NCBI RefSeq assembly: GCF_040717535.1
Contig: NZ_JBFEFI010000007.1
Span: 248,001-312,000 of the forward strand
Source: Thalassoglobus sp. JC818
Lineage (GTDB): Bacteria; Planctomycetota; Planctomycetia; Planctomycetales; Planctomycetaceae
Direction of reading: 5' to 3'
DNA length: 64,000 nucleotides
Of this stretch, positions 8,939 to 17,201 are shown in pieces. A program made the translations under genes and the position numbers. Numbering within the stretch: the stretch's first letter is position 1; each line of letters opens with the position of its first letter. The notes beneath the pieces were generated by a model that was not told the origin of the DNA, searched no databases, and saw only the letters and a list, made by a program, of their open reading frames with translations.

Positions 8939-10075
8939 ATGAATCAGCAAACTAAAGACTTGTTCGACGATTCCTCGATGACCTTCGGGGAACACCTCGA
9001 AGTTCTTCGAGTGCATCTGATCCGTGCGATCATCGGTCTCGTTATCGCGGTAGCTATTTGCCTGCTCAACGGGACAGCACTTGTCGATTTCATTCGTCGA
9101 CCAATCGACCGGGCATTGGCGAACTACTCCGATGTGTCAGTTGAAGACGACGTGGCCAGCGGATGGAAGGAAGACTGGGGACTCGACACTCTGTCCGAAT
9201 TGATCTTCGGGAAACCACCGAAAACCGAAATCGATGATGAGACCGGCGAAGTGGTCATCATCGATGAAGAAGAAAAACTGGCGCATCCCGATGTCGTGAA
9301 AGTCCGTGTTTCAACGGCAGAGTTATCAAAGGCTCTCAACAGGGTTGTTCCGGACCAGTTTCCTGTAGCGGCGACTCCAGATTCCAATGCTTCATCAGAT
9401 TCAAGTGATCCCGATGTTAAACCGTCTCCAACAGTGACGCTGACGCTTCAGGCACCAGAGTTTGCTCAATTTCAAGCAACGGTCGAGCAGTCGCGTCGTG
9501 CTGTGACGTTGAACGTTCAGGAAGCGTTCTTGACCTATGTCAAAGTGTCTCTGATCGCCGGGCTCGTCCTTTCAAGTCCTTGGATTTTCTATCAACTCTG
9601 GTTGTTCATCGCCGCCGGTCTCTATCCTCATGAGCGAAAATTTGTTTATCTCTACGGCACGATGAGTCTCGGGCTGTTTCTGGTTGGTGCAGCATTCTGT
9701 TTCTATGCGGTCTTTCCCTTCGTGCTGAACTTCCTGTTGAAATTCAATTCGACACTGGAGATCAGCCCGCAGATCCGCATCTCCGAATGGATCAGCTTCG
9801 CCGTGATGCTGCCATTGATGTTTGGAATCAGCTTTCAACTGCCACTGGCGATGCTGTTTCTTGAACGGATATCCATCTTTACGGTCGCCCACTACCGAGA
9901 GCAGCGAAGGATGGCCATTCTCGTGATCGCCATTCTGTCGATGCTGCTCACTCCTGCCGATCCGATGAGTATGTTGTTGATGATGATCCCACTGATCGGC
10001 CTTTACGAGTTGGGAATCAAACTCTGTGTCTGGGCGCCTTCTAAGTCGCCATTCGATGCTGAACCATCTGTCTGA
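8939..10075 (+). CDS. tatC: Sec-independent (Tat) translocase subunit TatC with enlarged first periplasmic loop
   Basis: TatC is the multi-spanning receptor for twin-arginine signal peptides. This protein is 378 residues against about 250 usually. TM1 is about residues 26-50. Conserved features resume at about residue 191 with Leu-Asn-Val-Gln-Glu-Ala-Phe, then Ser-Ser-Pro-Trp-Ile-Phe-Tyr-Gln-Leu-Trp and Pro-His-Glu-Arg, followed by the remaining helices. The extra sequence is a hydrophilic, acidic, Ser/Asp-rich segment of about 100 residues in the loop between TM1 and TM2. The N-terminal motif reads His-Leu-Glu-Val22-Leu-Arg24: the Arg is kept, but Val sits where E. coli has a conserved Glu. 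A rhodanese gene follows after 15 bases. The Tat-signal oxidoreductase at 57543 is a likely client. Confidence 0.88.
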   Translation: MNQQTKDLFDDSSMTFGEHLEVLRVHLIRAIIGLVIAVAICLLNGTALVDFIRRPIDRALANYSDVSVEDDVASGWKEDWGLDTLSELIFGKPPKTEIDDETGEVVIIDEEEKLAHPDVVKVRVSTAELSKALNRVVPDQFPVAATPDSNASSDSSDPDVKPSPTVTLTLQAPEFAQFQATVEQSRRAVTLNVQEAFLTYVKVSLIAGLVLSSPWIFYQLWLFIAAGLYPHERKFVYLYGTMSLGLFLVGAAFCFYAVFPFVLNFLLKFNSTLEISPQIRISEWISFAVMLPLMFGISFQLPLAMLFLERISIFTVAHYREQRRMAILVIAILSMLLTPADPMSMLLMMIPLIGLYELGIKLCVWAPSKSPFDAEPSV

Positions 10076-10090
10076 ATCTGAAACGGTGTT

Positions 10091-10435
10091 ATGAACGAAT
10101 CCGTCGACTTGCCTGTCAATATCTCGGTTCAAGAAGTTCGCGATCTGCTCAACGGACCTCAATCAATCGTGTTCGTTGATTGCCGCGAACCGGATGAGTA
10201 CGAAACAGCGAAAATCGAGGGAACGGTTCTCATTCCACTCAGCGAATTCGCTGATCGTGCGAACGAACTCGAACCTCACAAAAACGATCACTTGATCATC
10301 CATTGCCATCACGGAGGCCGTAGCCTTCGAGTGACAAACTGGTTGAGACAACAAGGTTTTCAACGCGTTCAAAACATGGCTGGCGGCATCGATCAGTGGT
10401 CCGTCGAAATCGACGATTCGATTCCACGTTATTGA
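10091..10435 (+). CDS. Single-domain rhodanese-like sulfurtransferase
   Basis: A 114-residue rhodanese domain. It opens with Ile-Ser-Val-Gln-Glu-Val-Arg-Asp-Leu-Leu, has the Val-Asp-Cys-Arg-Glu-Pro-Asp-Glu-Tyr block, and an active-site loop Cys-His-His-Gly-Gly-Arg-Ser with the persulfide-forming Cys. Single-domain rhodaneses carry sulfane sulfur between proteins; the partner is unknown. It starts 15 bases after tatC and is probably co-transcribed. There is no signal peptide, so it is cytoplasmic. Confidence 0.85.
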   Translation: MNESVDLPVNISVQEVRDLLNGPQSIVFVDCREPDEYETAKIEGTVLIPLSEFADRANELEPHKNDHLIIHCHHGGRSLRVTNWLRQQGFQRVQNMAGGIDQWSVEIDDSIPRY

Positions 10436-10537
10436 TCGAAGTTCAAACCCTTGAGCGGTACACCTTGCAGCTTGAGATGTCAGGAGGCTCATCAACTCGA
10501 GGAAATGCAATCTCCCGACATCACAAGAGGATTCTCG

Positions 10538-10553
10538 TCGAGGATTTCCTCGA
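10538..10553. repeat. Inverted repeat TCGAGGA-TT-TCCTCGA
   Basis: A perfect 7-base inverted repeat with a 2-base centre lies between the rhodanese gene and tRNA-Leu. The loop is too short for a good hairpin, so it is more operator-like than terminator-like. Confidence 0.35.
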
Positions 10554-10691
10554 TTCAGATCGTCTTTGCGTTTCAGGATGAGAATCAACTCGCTGAACAT
10601 GGCGAATAAAGGTTGCGAGGAAGCCCCAGACTCAATTAGCATTCGCACGTCGAAACTGATTCACCGCCTGAATCGCTTCGATTGTTTCTTT

Positions 10692-10776
<85 letters not shown>

Positions 10777-11216
10777 CTGAATTTGACAGTCTTTCGTGAC
10801 AGTCAGATGGGCTTGCTTGCTGAGATGTAGTTGTCGTCCTGCCCAGGAATTCTCTCTTGAAATCCGTCTGAGGCGAGGGTTCTCTTTGGCAAAACAGATC
10901 ACTGCGTGTTTTGGTTTTCACGCTTATCTGAACGAAAAGACTTCGAGTTGTTGTGTTGTTCGAAAGTCGCTTCGAATTTGGCTGATGTGCCTCTGCACTT
11001 CGTGGCGTCAGTGGTGGTCACGTCGTCTCAGTTGCTCGACGGGAATTTTTCTCTTGAGGCTTCTCGAAATTGTCTATGAAGTTCTGTGCTCAAGTGCTTA
11101 ACATTGACATTGAAATTGTAGGCAGATTGCAAAACGGGCGGCATTTTGCGGGGTGGAGAGCAGCTTAGTGCGGCTTTCTTTGAACGAGCACGCTTCAGTA
11201 GTCAGAGGGCAAAGCG
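10777..11216. other. Intergenic region downstream of tRNA-Leu
   Basis: About 440 bases with only unconvincing short frames. No copy of the tRNA 3' end that would mark an attachment-site repeat was found here or in the next kilobase. A short direct repeat (TGACAGTC-like, twice within 10785-10803) lies just after the tRNA. Confidence 0.35.
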
Positions 11217-11987
11217 ATGTCGAGCACAATCAATTTTGAGCATGGAGCACTCATTAGCGGGAGGAAAGGTCGGTACAGCGGAGTGCTGGATGCATTCATT
11301 GATGAAAGCAAAGCGAGCCATAAGAACTCAGTGCAAATTGAAATCATTATTCGAGTGTTTTTTCGAGATGCCTGGAACAACTCGAAAGTCAATATCGACA
11401 ACAAGGGGAAGTCGAAGTGGACGGACACCAACGGAGTCACTCACTGGGTTGAACTTGCTCCTTGGCCGAAGGGAAAGCTTCACAACTGGTCGAAGCGGTT
11501 CGTGAGTAACACGAAGAAATTCTGGGACGGGAAGCTTTGGCTCAAGACTCCGAAAGCATACAAAAAATTCAATCTGCAGACTAAAGGTTACGTTTATCGT
11601 CCGAACGTCTGGTGTCGGTTTACTCTGGAGTCTGTCCAATCCCGTAATCTTGCTCATTACGACATTGATGTTGCATATATCAAAGACAAGGATGATTTCT
11701 TTCGCTCTCACTCAGTTTTGTACGACTCAAACGACAAGCAGAAGACTTGGCGGCACGAGGTCGGACATTTGATTGGCTTAGCGCACCCGAGTGCCGGAAA
11801 CAACTCCGCTCACGCGTACGATGATGTTCCTGGATATCCTGACGACGCGATGGGGCGAGGGACGAAGATCAACACGTTGCACGCAAAGCCTTGGCAGGCA
11901 GCATGTGCGTGGCTGACTGGTACGAAGCGATCACAGTGGATACCTGCAAACAGCTTTCAGAAGCCGAAACGGCTGCGAAAAGCTTGA
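11217..11987 (+). CDS. Metzincin-type zinc metalloprotease-like protein, no signal peptide
   Basis: A 256-residue protein I cannot assign to a named family. Residues 180-190 form a perfect metzincin zinc site, HExxHxxGxxH (His180, Glu181, His184, His190). Met212, in Asp-Asp-Ala-Met-Gly-Arg-Gly, is placed where a Met-turn would be. The N-terminal 175 residues are rich in Lys, Trp and aromatic residues and look beta-rich, perhaps a substrate or partner domain. No signal peptide, transmembrane helix or Cys-containing propeptide is visible, so it may act in the cytosol or leave by a non-Sec route. It stands alone between tRNA-Leu and the convergent gene at 12041, and its Lys-rich composition differs from its neighbours. 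Confidence 0.6.
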   Translation: MSSTINFEHGALISGRKGRYSGVLDAFIDESKASHKNSVQIEIIIRVFFRDAWNNSKVNIDNKGKSKWTDTNGVTHWVELAPWPKGKLHNWSKRFVSNTKKFWDGKLWLKTPKAYKKFNLQTKGYVYRPNVWCRFTLESVQSRNLAHYDIDVAYIKDKDDFFRSHSVLYDSNDKQKTWRHEVGHLIGLAHPSAGNNSAHAYDDVPGYPDDAMGRGTKINTLHAKPWQAACAWLTGTKRSQWIPANSFQKPKRLRKA

Positions 11988-12040
11988 CTGTGTGCTCGTC
12001 GACGTGATGGAACTCTTGCATCGAATTCTGGGTGGAAAGC

Positions 12041-13660
12041 TTATTGCAGATCATTGGCAGTCGTCGCTGGATTGCTTTTCCGAATCATCACGATGAGTCC
12101 GATGCTGGAGGCTGCCCAGAAGATCATTGATGTTAGGTGAATGTCGGGGGCGGGCCAGAGGAGGGAGAAATGTTCCGAGATTATTCTCCAGAGAACCAGG
12201 TGGATTGTGGTCGCGACGAGCAGCAGTCCGGTGAGTGGCCACTTTTGTAACCATCGCCATGCGGAGTCTGAGATCAAAAGTTGGAATAGTCGAAGCAGCA
12301 AAGTGATTGCGATGATGTTGCAGACTGCTTGCCACCCCAGAATGGTTCCGATCAAAGCGGCGCCAGCGACGAACTCGCGTTCAAATCCGAGAGATGGCGT
12401 TTTCCGGGGAAGGTTTAACAGGACCAAACTTCCAATCGTCGCACCAGCGGCAGCTCCGATGAAAGTAGTCAGGAGTGCCTGAGGAACAGACATTTCCCAA
12501 TGCGATGGCTGCACTGGTGACCAGGAGACAAGAAGGAGTTCGGGCCATATGGAAAGCGGTCCAATTGCGAGCAGGAAGGTCGTGGCGATGGCTCGGAGTG
12601 GCAGCTTCTGGCCATCCATGCGAATGAGGGACCAAGTGAGAAGAGAGACCAGCAGCAAGCAATGGTAAAGGTAATAGCCAACGAGGTCCCATTGCGTGTA
12701 CAGAAGTGTCCACACGATTCCAGCGTGAACGTTCGGATAACGACACGGCAGATTTTGTCCGCCGGAGATCAATTCGGCAAAATAGAGCAACAGGAAAATG
12801 CCGCCAGTCACCGCTTCGACGATTGGATAGCGAGATGAAATTGGGGCAGAGCAGTTGCGACATTTTCCTCTGAGAAGAATCCACGCGAGAACGGGGATAT
12901 TGTCTTTTCCCGCGATTTGCTGATCGCAGCTGGGGCATGCTGAACGCTTACGGATCAGGGATTCTCCGCGAGGAGTGCGGTAGACGATCACGTTGAGGAA
13001 GCTTCCGACCGTCGCTCCGAGCGAGAAGAACCAGCAGACCATGAACAACTCGGTCGTTTTCAGTCGGAGGCTTTCTGAAAAGGTCATGTCGACCAATTCT
13101 TGAGACGTTGGGCCAGGAATTCGAAATGGCTCCAACAGTGCATCCACACTCGGGATGAGAATCATGTAGCCGATGAAAATTGAGGCGAGTAGCCAGCCCC
13201 AATACTTGCGAAGCAATTCGTTTTCGAGCAGAAGCGTGATCGTTTTTCTGAGTATCCAGCCGCGATCCCAAAGCCACTCAACGCAATCGAGCAGACAAAT
13301 GATGGTGAGTACAACTGCCAGCACGCCGAGCGAAAACGGCCCTTGTCGTAGCCAGTTGGGGTAGTCCAGAAGTGTTGGGCTAAAGCGTGCGAAGTAAAGT
13401 CCGACTGCGAGCGTCGCTGAGATTGCGATGGTTAACGTTTTGCCTCGCATCCAGCCGACTGTGCGCAGTGCATACCAGGCAGACGAGACCGCAACAAACC
13501 AACTCAACGGATTCCACCATTGCGTCAGCCATAACACCGTCGAGAACAAAGCTTGCGCACCCATCAACATCGCGATGCACTCGCCGATTGGTGTCAGTCG
13601 GAGAATCGTTTCGGGATGCGTCTGGGGTTGTTGTTTTGTAAGGACGACGGAGTGGTCCAT
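12041..13660 (-). CDS. Divergent prepilin peptidase (A24)-like membrane protein
   Basis: A 539-residue polytopic protein. A long hydrophobic N-terminal extension (about 200 residues, several helices) precedes a recognisable A24 N-terminal domain. This opens with Gly-Ala-Thr-Val-Gly-Ser-Phe-Leu-Asn-Val-Ile-Val-Tyr-Arg and carries the two zinc Cys pairs (Cys-Pro-Ser-Cys and Cys-Arg-Asn-Cys) and Ser-Arg-Tyr-Pro-Ile-Val-Glu. The first catalytic Asp may be in Ile-Arg-Met-Asp-Gly-Gln-Lys-Leu-Pro. The GxGD motif with the second Asp is not present: the matching stretch reads Gly-Phe-Glu-Arg-Glu-Phe. It may therefore be inactive or have changed chemistry. The ATG at 13660 is preferred over a TTG at 13678. 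It begins 51 bases after the preceding unknown gene and may belong to that operon. Confidence 0.65.
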   Translation of the reverse strand: MDHSVVLTKQQPQTHPETILRLTPIGECIAMLMGAQALFSTVLWLTQWWNPLSWFVAVSSAWYALRTVGWMRGKTLTIAISATLAVGLYFARFSPTLLDYPNWLRQGPFSLGVLAVVLTIICLLDCVEWLWDRGWILRKTITLLLENELLRKYWGWLLASIFIGYMILIPSVDALLEPFRIPGPTSQELVDMTFSESLRLKTTELFMVCWFFSLGATVGSFLNVIVYRTPRGESLIRKRSACPSCDQQIAGKDNIPVLAWILLRGKCRNCSAPISSRYPIVEAVTGGIFLLLYFAELISGGQNLPCRYPNVHAGIVWTLLYTQWDLVGYYLYHCLLLVSLLTWSLIRMDGQKLPLRAIATTFLLAIGPLSIWPELLLVSWSPVQPSHWEMSVPQALLTTFIGAAAGATIGSLVLLNLPRKTPSLGFEREFVAGAALIGTILGWQAVCNIIAITLLLRLFQLLISDSAWRWLQKWPLTGLLLVATTIHLVLWRIISEHFSLLWPAPDIHLTSMIFWAASSIGLIVMIRKSNPATTANDLQ

Positions 13661-13711
13661 GGTTACATCCCAATACAACGTCGATGAATACTTGCGAGGG
13701 AATTGGAAGCC

Positions 13712-14326
13712 TCAGACATGTTGTGCCTCCGCAGGCAGAAATCGATCGGGTTGATTAGCAATGAGCCGCTTGCATCTCTGCCAGGCAGGGGCGACTTCTT
13801 CCGTCGGAAGTACATGTCGTTTGCCGTCCTTCCAGGTTTTCAGGACTCGTTGGCGATACTCGAGGCCGTAATCTCGAAGAACCATAAGTTCGTAGTTGCG
13901 TATCCAATCGATGAGGTCGACGAGTAGACCAATGCAGTCTGGACGTTGTTCAAATGTTGGCCGGGCTGTATCCGGGATGTCCTGTCGTGACCAGCACGGT
14001 CGGGGAAGTCGCGAAAAGTTGGAATACCTCGCTTCAAACCGATCCCGAAGGAGCAGCAGGCCGCCTTTGTCGTCGTCTCCCCAGAACAACCCGAATCCTC
14101 GCACCACAATTCGCTGAGATGAATTCACTGCCAGCGAATAGACGCTGGAGCAATCTCCTCGGTCCGGGGGAGGCGGAATACGTTCAAAACCCATTTTGAC
14201 TAAGACGTTGCCTTGCGGGTGAAGCACGTCCTGTCCCCAGCACCAGACCTGTTGGCTGAAAAGTGCAGCGGCCTGGTTCAATGATGATAAGTGTGAATTC
14301 GGAAAGATGGCTTCCGTGCCAGTCAT
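13712..14326 (-). CDS. Unknown protein in the CobW/flavoprotein cluster
   Basis: A 204-residue soluble protein that I do not recognise. Features include a Trp-Cys-Trp-Gly-Gln-Asp block near residue 30, a Pro-Pro-Pro-Pro turn, Phe-Gly-Leu-Phe-Trp-Gly-Asp-Asp-Asp-Lys-Gly-Gly, and a basic helical C-terminus. The frame is open upstream to 14455, but the ATG at 14326 overlaps the stop codon of the small membrane gene as ATGA, the usual coupled arrangement, so this start is chosen. Its function is probably tied to the CobW GTPase and flavoprotein upstream. Confidence 0.6.
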   Translation of the reverse strand: MTGTEAIFPNSHLSSLNQAAALFSQQVWCWGQDVLHPQGNVLVKMGFERIPPPPDRGDCSSVYSLAVNSSQRIVVRGFGLFWGDDDKGGLLLLRDRFEARYSNFSRLPRPCWSRQDIPDTARPTFEQRPDCIGLLVDLIDWIRNYELMVLRDYGLEYRQRVLKTWKDGKRHVLPTEEVAPAWQRCKRLIANQPDRFLPAEAQHV

Positions 14327-14547
14327 GACGCAACTTCCTTTTGCGTTTCCCATAAAGCGGCAATATTCGAGATCGTCCATGCGGTCGCCGCGGCGAGTTG
14401 GAAGACATCGCCAACTGTGCTGATTCCATACGCAAACACACTCAGCACCCAGCAACTGCTCGCAACCATCTGCAACGCCCAGTTAAAGGTTAGGGCTGAC
14501 TGCGAGAAAGTTGGACGCTTGGTCCTTTCGATCATTTCAATTTTCAA
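14323..14547 (-). CDS. Small two-helix membrane protein
   Basis: A 74-residue product with a basic N-terminus (Ile-Glu-Arg-Thr-Lys-Arg-Pro) and two hydrophobic segments. The proposed TTG start at 14547 overlaps the flavoprotein stop (TTGA) and has AGGAG about 8 bases upstream; an ATG at 14535 is the alternative. Both ends overlap neighbouring genes (TTGA upstream, ATGA downstream), strong evidence for a translated, coupled gene. Function unknown; it could anchor or support transport by the flanking products. Confidence 0.6.
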   Translation of the reverse strand: MKIEMIERTKRPTFSQSALTFNWALQMVASSCWVLSVFAYGISTVGDVFQLAAATAWTISNIAALWETQKEVAS

Positions 14548-15668
14548 CAGACACACTCCTCTCCACAACATGACAGATCATCGAGATACATTCCCCACTT
14601 TCGGTATTCCTCGAGACCCTCACCTGAGAGCCCGAGAGATTTCGCGACTTGTTTGGCCACAACTGCGAACCGTTGACGAAACTTGTAGATGAAGCAAAAG
14701 ACATGGTTGTCGTGCCGCACCATCGGCCCACACAAGAACAGGCCCGGCGTGATCGTTGATTCATCGTGTTCGTTGAGAACTGGGTAGCCGTCCTCGCGTT
14801 TCTCAAACAGATCGATGATCAGCTTCTGACTTCCGGCGAATCCAGTTGCCAGAAGTGGTCGAGTGCAAGTCTTCAACGTGCTTTGATCACCCAGCAAGAT
14901 TTCATATTCATGATCTTTTCGAGTGACAGCTTCAATTTCTGTGTCTGCAATCAGTTCCACTTGCGATTCAAAGAATTCCTCGCGGGTCCGCTCTCGAGTG
15001 AAGGTCGACAGTGCCACGCTGGGATCGGAGGACTCATCTTTCCATGGGCAATTCTGATCGATGACTCGAACTGTTTTTCCAAGTTCCGCAATGTGATATG
15101 CCGCATCGATTCCTGACTCGTACCCGCCAATGATGACGAAGTTGTCGCCGTCGAGGTCCTCGTAGCTTCGAATTGTCGATGTGTGTCGACAGAGTTCGGC
15201 CCCCGGAAAACTTCCCAGGTTCGGGTATTGGAACTCTCCCGCTGCCCAGATCACATTCTTGCAGCGAAGGGTGTCTTGAGGGGTGTCGAGAAGAAAAACA
15301 TCATCGACCTTGGCCACTCGTTGAACATCGATTCCGGTTTCGATTTGAAGTTCAAAGTGCTCAGCAACAGCCTTAAGGTGAGAGGCGTATTCGCTTCCGG
15401 TCGGATGTTCGACTTCCAGGCTGTAAGCGGGAGAGACACCGATCGCGATGGAATTCAAATCGAGCATGCCGATGGAGTTCGTTGGGAACGATGGCGTGAT
15501 GAAGCGAGTTTCTGCTGGCCATCGCTTTAATGAAGCTCCCACTTCGTGACGATCGACGATGACAAAGTTTTCGACTTCCGCATCTTTGAGTGCGACGCCC
15601 ACTCCGATGCCGGCCGGTCCAGCTCCGACGACAATGACATCAAAAATATGCTGATCCTGCTGATTCAT
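14544..15668 (-). CDS. FAD/NAD(P)-dependent oxidoreductase with cysteine-rich C-terminal tail
   Basis: A 374-residue two-dinucleotide-fold flavoprotein resembling YpdA/CzcO-type reductases. The N-terminal FAD motif is Val-Val-Gly-Ala-Gly-Pro-Ala-Gly-Ile-Gly, and a second NAD(P) motif, Ile-Ile-Gly-Gly-Tyr-Glu-Ser-Gly, lies near residue 175. No CxxC redox pair of the thioredoxin-reductase type is visible in the core. The protein ends Cys-Cys-Gly-Glu-Glu-Cys-Val-Cys, a probable metal- or thiol-exchange tail. The ATG at 15668 has AAGGG about 7 bases upstream and is preferred to a TTG at 15674. It starts 34 bases after the CobW gene, whose metal link suggests a role in metal or thiol redox balance (inference). 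Confidence 0.75.
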   Translation of the reverse strand: MNQQDQHIFDVIVVGAGPAGIGVGVALKDAEVENFVIVDRHEVGASLKRWPAETRFITPSFPTNSIGMLDLNSIAIGVSPAYSLEVEHPTGSEYASHLKAVAEHFELQIETGIDVQRVAKVDDVFLLDTPQDTLRCKNVIWAAGEFQYPNLGSFPGAELCRHTSTIRSYEDLDGDNFVIIGGYESGIDAAYHIAELGKTVRVIDQNCPWKDESSDPSVALSTFTRERTREEFFESQVELIADTEIEAVTRKDHEYEILLGDQSTLKTCTRPLLATGFAGSQKLIIDLFEKREDGYPVLNEHDESTITPGLFLCGPMVRHDNHVFCFIYKFRQRFAVVAKQVAKSLGLSGEGLEEYRKWGMYLDDLSCCGEECVC

Positions 15669-15702
15669 CTGCAATCCCTTTTGAGATCGGTTTATCTACA
15701 AA

Positions 15703-16947
15703 TCAAGATGGGTTGGGGACTGCTTCGGTGACAAATTCCCACTCGGGAAGGGGATCAGAAAACGTCGACCAGACTTCTGGGCCAGCAGCGAATTCTTCGT
15801 CAGTCAGCAAGCATTCGTTGAGGACTGATCGGATGTGGTCTTCATCCATCGACTGACCGATAAAGACAAGTTCCTGTCGACGATCTCCGTAATCGCCTTG
15901 GAAAAGAGCAATGATCTCCGCGGCGAATTCTGGTTCAGTCGGCCATTCCTCATCGCTTGCTGCCGCCCACCAGTGGCCAGCCGGATCGAGTTGAATCATC
16001 AGACCAGCATGCGACCATTCACAGGCCCAGTCATTTCTGGAAGCGATCCACATGAATCCTTTGCTGCGCAACACTCCTCGCAGGAAGCCCGCTTCGATGT
16101 CTTTATTCAGTTCTCTCTCGAGACGTTCTGGATGGAATGGTCGACGAGATCGATAGACAAAATGGGAGATGCCGTACTCTTCGGATTCCGATTCAACAGC
16201 TTCACGCGGTGTCGACATCCATTGATCGTTTTCCTCGGCCCAGTCGGAAGAGAATCGCTGGGTGTGCATCACTTCTGACAATGGAACGTTGGAATTCGTT
16301 GTGGAGATGATCTTTGCTGCGGGATTGAGTTTTTGGAGGAACTTTTCAACTCGCAGCCGTTCATCTTCGCTGACAAGGTCGACCTTGTTGAGCAGAATGA
16401 CATTGGCGAATTCAATTTGATCGATCAGCAACATCGAAATGTCACGATCGTCGGTCTCGTCTAACCCCAGATTGCGATCACGTAATTCGTCGAGTGAAGT
16501 CAGGTCTTTGTGGAAATTTTTCGCGTCGACAACGGTCACGAGAGTATCAAGCTCTGAAACATCCCCAAGCGAAATTCCATTCTCGTCTTCGAAAGTGAAT
16601 GTCTCAGCGACCGGTAAGGGTTCTGAGATTCCAGTCGATTCAATCAGCAGATAGTCGAAGCGATCGTCGCGGGCCAGTTTGGCAACTTCGATGAGAAGAT
16701 CCTCACGGAGCGTGCAGCAAATGCAGCCATTGGTCATCTCAACGAGTTGCTCTTCTGTACGGCTCAATGCCGCTTGTCCGCCACGTACCAACGAGGCGTC
16801 GATATTGATTTCGCTCATGTCATTCACAATAACGGCAACCCTGCGGCCTTCACGGTTTCGCAGAATATGGTTCATGAGCGTGGTTTTACCGGCACCGAGA
16901 AAGCCTGAGAGAATTGTCACCGGAAGTTTGTTCGAGCGATTGGGCAT
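15703..16947 (-). CDS. CobW/COG0523-family GTPase (metallochaperone type)
   Basis: A 414-residue P-loop GTPase of the CobW/YciC/ZigA family, which delivers or handles metal ions, often zinc under starvation. Motifs (numbered from the ATG at 16947): Walker A Gly-Phe-Leu-Gly-Ala-Gly-Lys-Thr at 15-22, metal-binding Cys75-Ile-Cys77-Cys78, the guanine-binding Asn-Lys-Val-Asp, and a CobW_C domain near the end. A TTG at 16980 in frame is less likely. It is the first gene of a minus-strand cluster running to at least 13712, and a perfect 17-bp inverted repeat lies 62 bases upstream of the ATG. Metal specificity cannot be told from sequence. Confidence 0.87.
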   Translation of the reverse strand: MPNRSNKLPVTILSGFLGAGKTTLMNHILRNREGRRVAVIVNDMSEINIDASLVRGGQAALSRTEEQLVEMTNGCICCTLREDLLIEVAKLARDDRFDYLLIESTGISEPLPVAETFTFEDENGISLGDVSELDTLVTVVDAKNFHKDLTSLDELRDRNLGLDETDDRDISMLLIDQIEFANVILLNKVDLVSEDERLRVEKFLQKLNPAAKIISTTNSNVPLSEVMHTQRFSSDWAEENDQWMSTPREAVESESEEYGISHFVYRSRRPFHPERLERELNKDIEAGFLRGVLRSKGFMWIASRNDWACEWSHAGLMIQLDPAGHWWAAASDEEWPTEPEFAAEIIALFQGDYGDRRQELVFIGQSMDEDHIRSVLNECLLTDEEFAAGPEVWSTFSDPLPEWEFVTEAVPNPS

Positions 16948-17009
16948 TCGAGTACGTCCATGAATGGCGGGGTCTGACAAGTGTCACTTCGCGTACATTC
17001 ATAACGCAA

Positions 17010-17026
17010 TTGCACAACGTGTGCAA
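17010..17026. promoter_or_regulatory. Perfect 17-bp inverted repeat upstream of the CobW gene, candidate operator
   Basis: TTGCACA-ACG-TGTGCAA has 7-base arms matching exactly around a 3-base centre. It is placed where a repressor would act on the CobW-flavoprotein cluster. The sequence does not match the Zur boxes I know, so the regulator is unassigned. Confidence 0.5.
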
Positions 17027-17201
17027 GAGGTGCGGACGAGCTGATAGGTGATTCGGACTGATGTCCGATTGGGGATTGTGGCGAATCGCAAACCCCCCAT
17101 CTGGGACTTCGCGCGGCAGCCGAAGAGCGATTAGAGCTTCGAATGATAAGTTCAGTTGAGACAAACGCGCTCAGACGGGCAAGCGGTTGCCGACCCGAAA
17201 A

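Noticed and set aside
9572-10162. Minus-strand frame of 196 codons
   Set aside because: Shadow of tatC and the rhodanese gene; Gln/His-rich translation typical of an antisense frame.
10777-12040. Integration of a mobile element at tRNA-Leu
   Set aside because: No duplicated tRNA 3' end, integrase or transposase was found; only gene position and composition suggested it.
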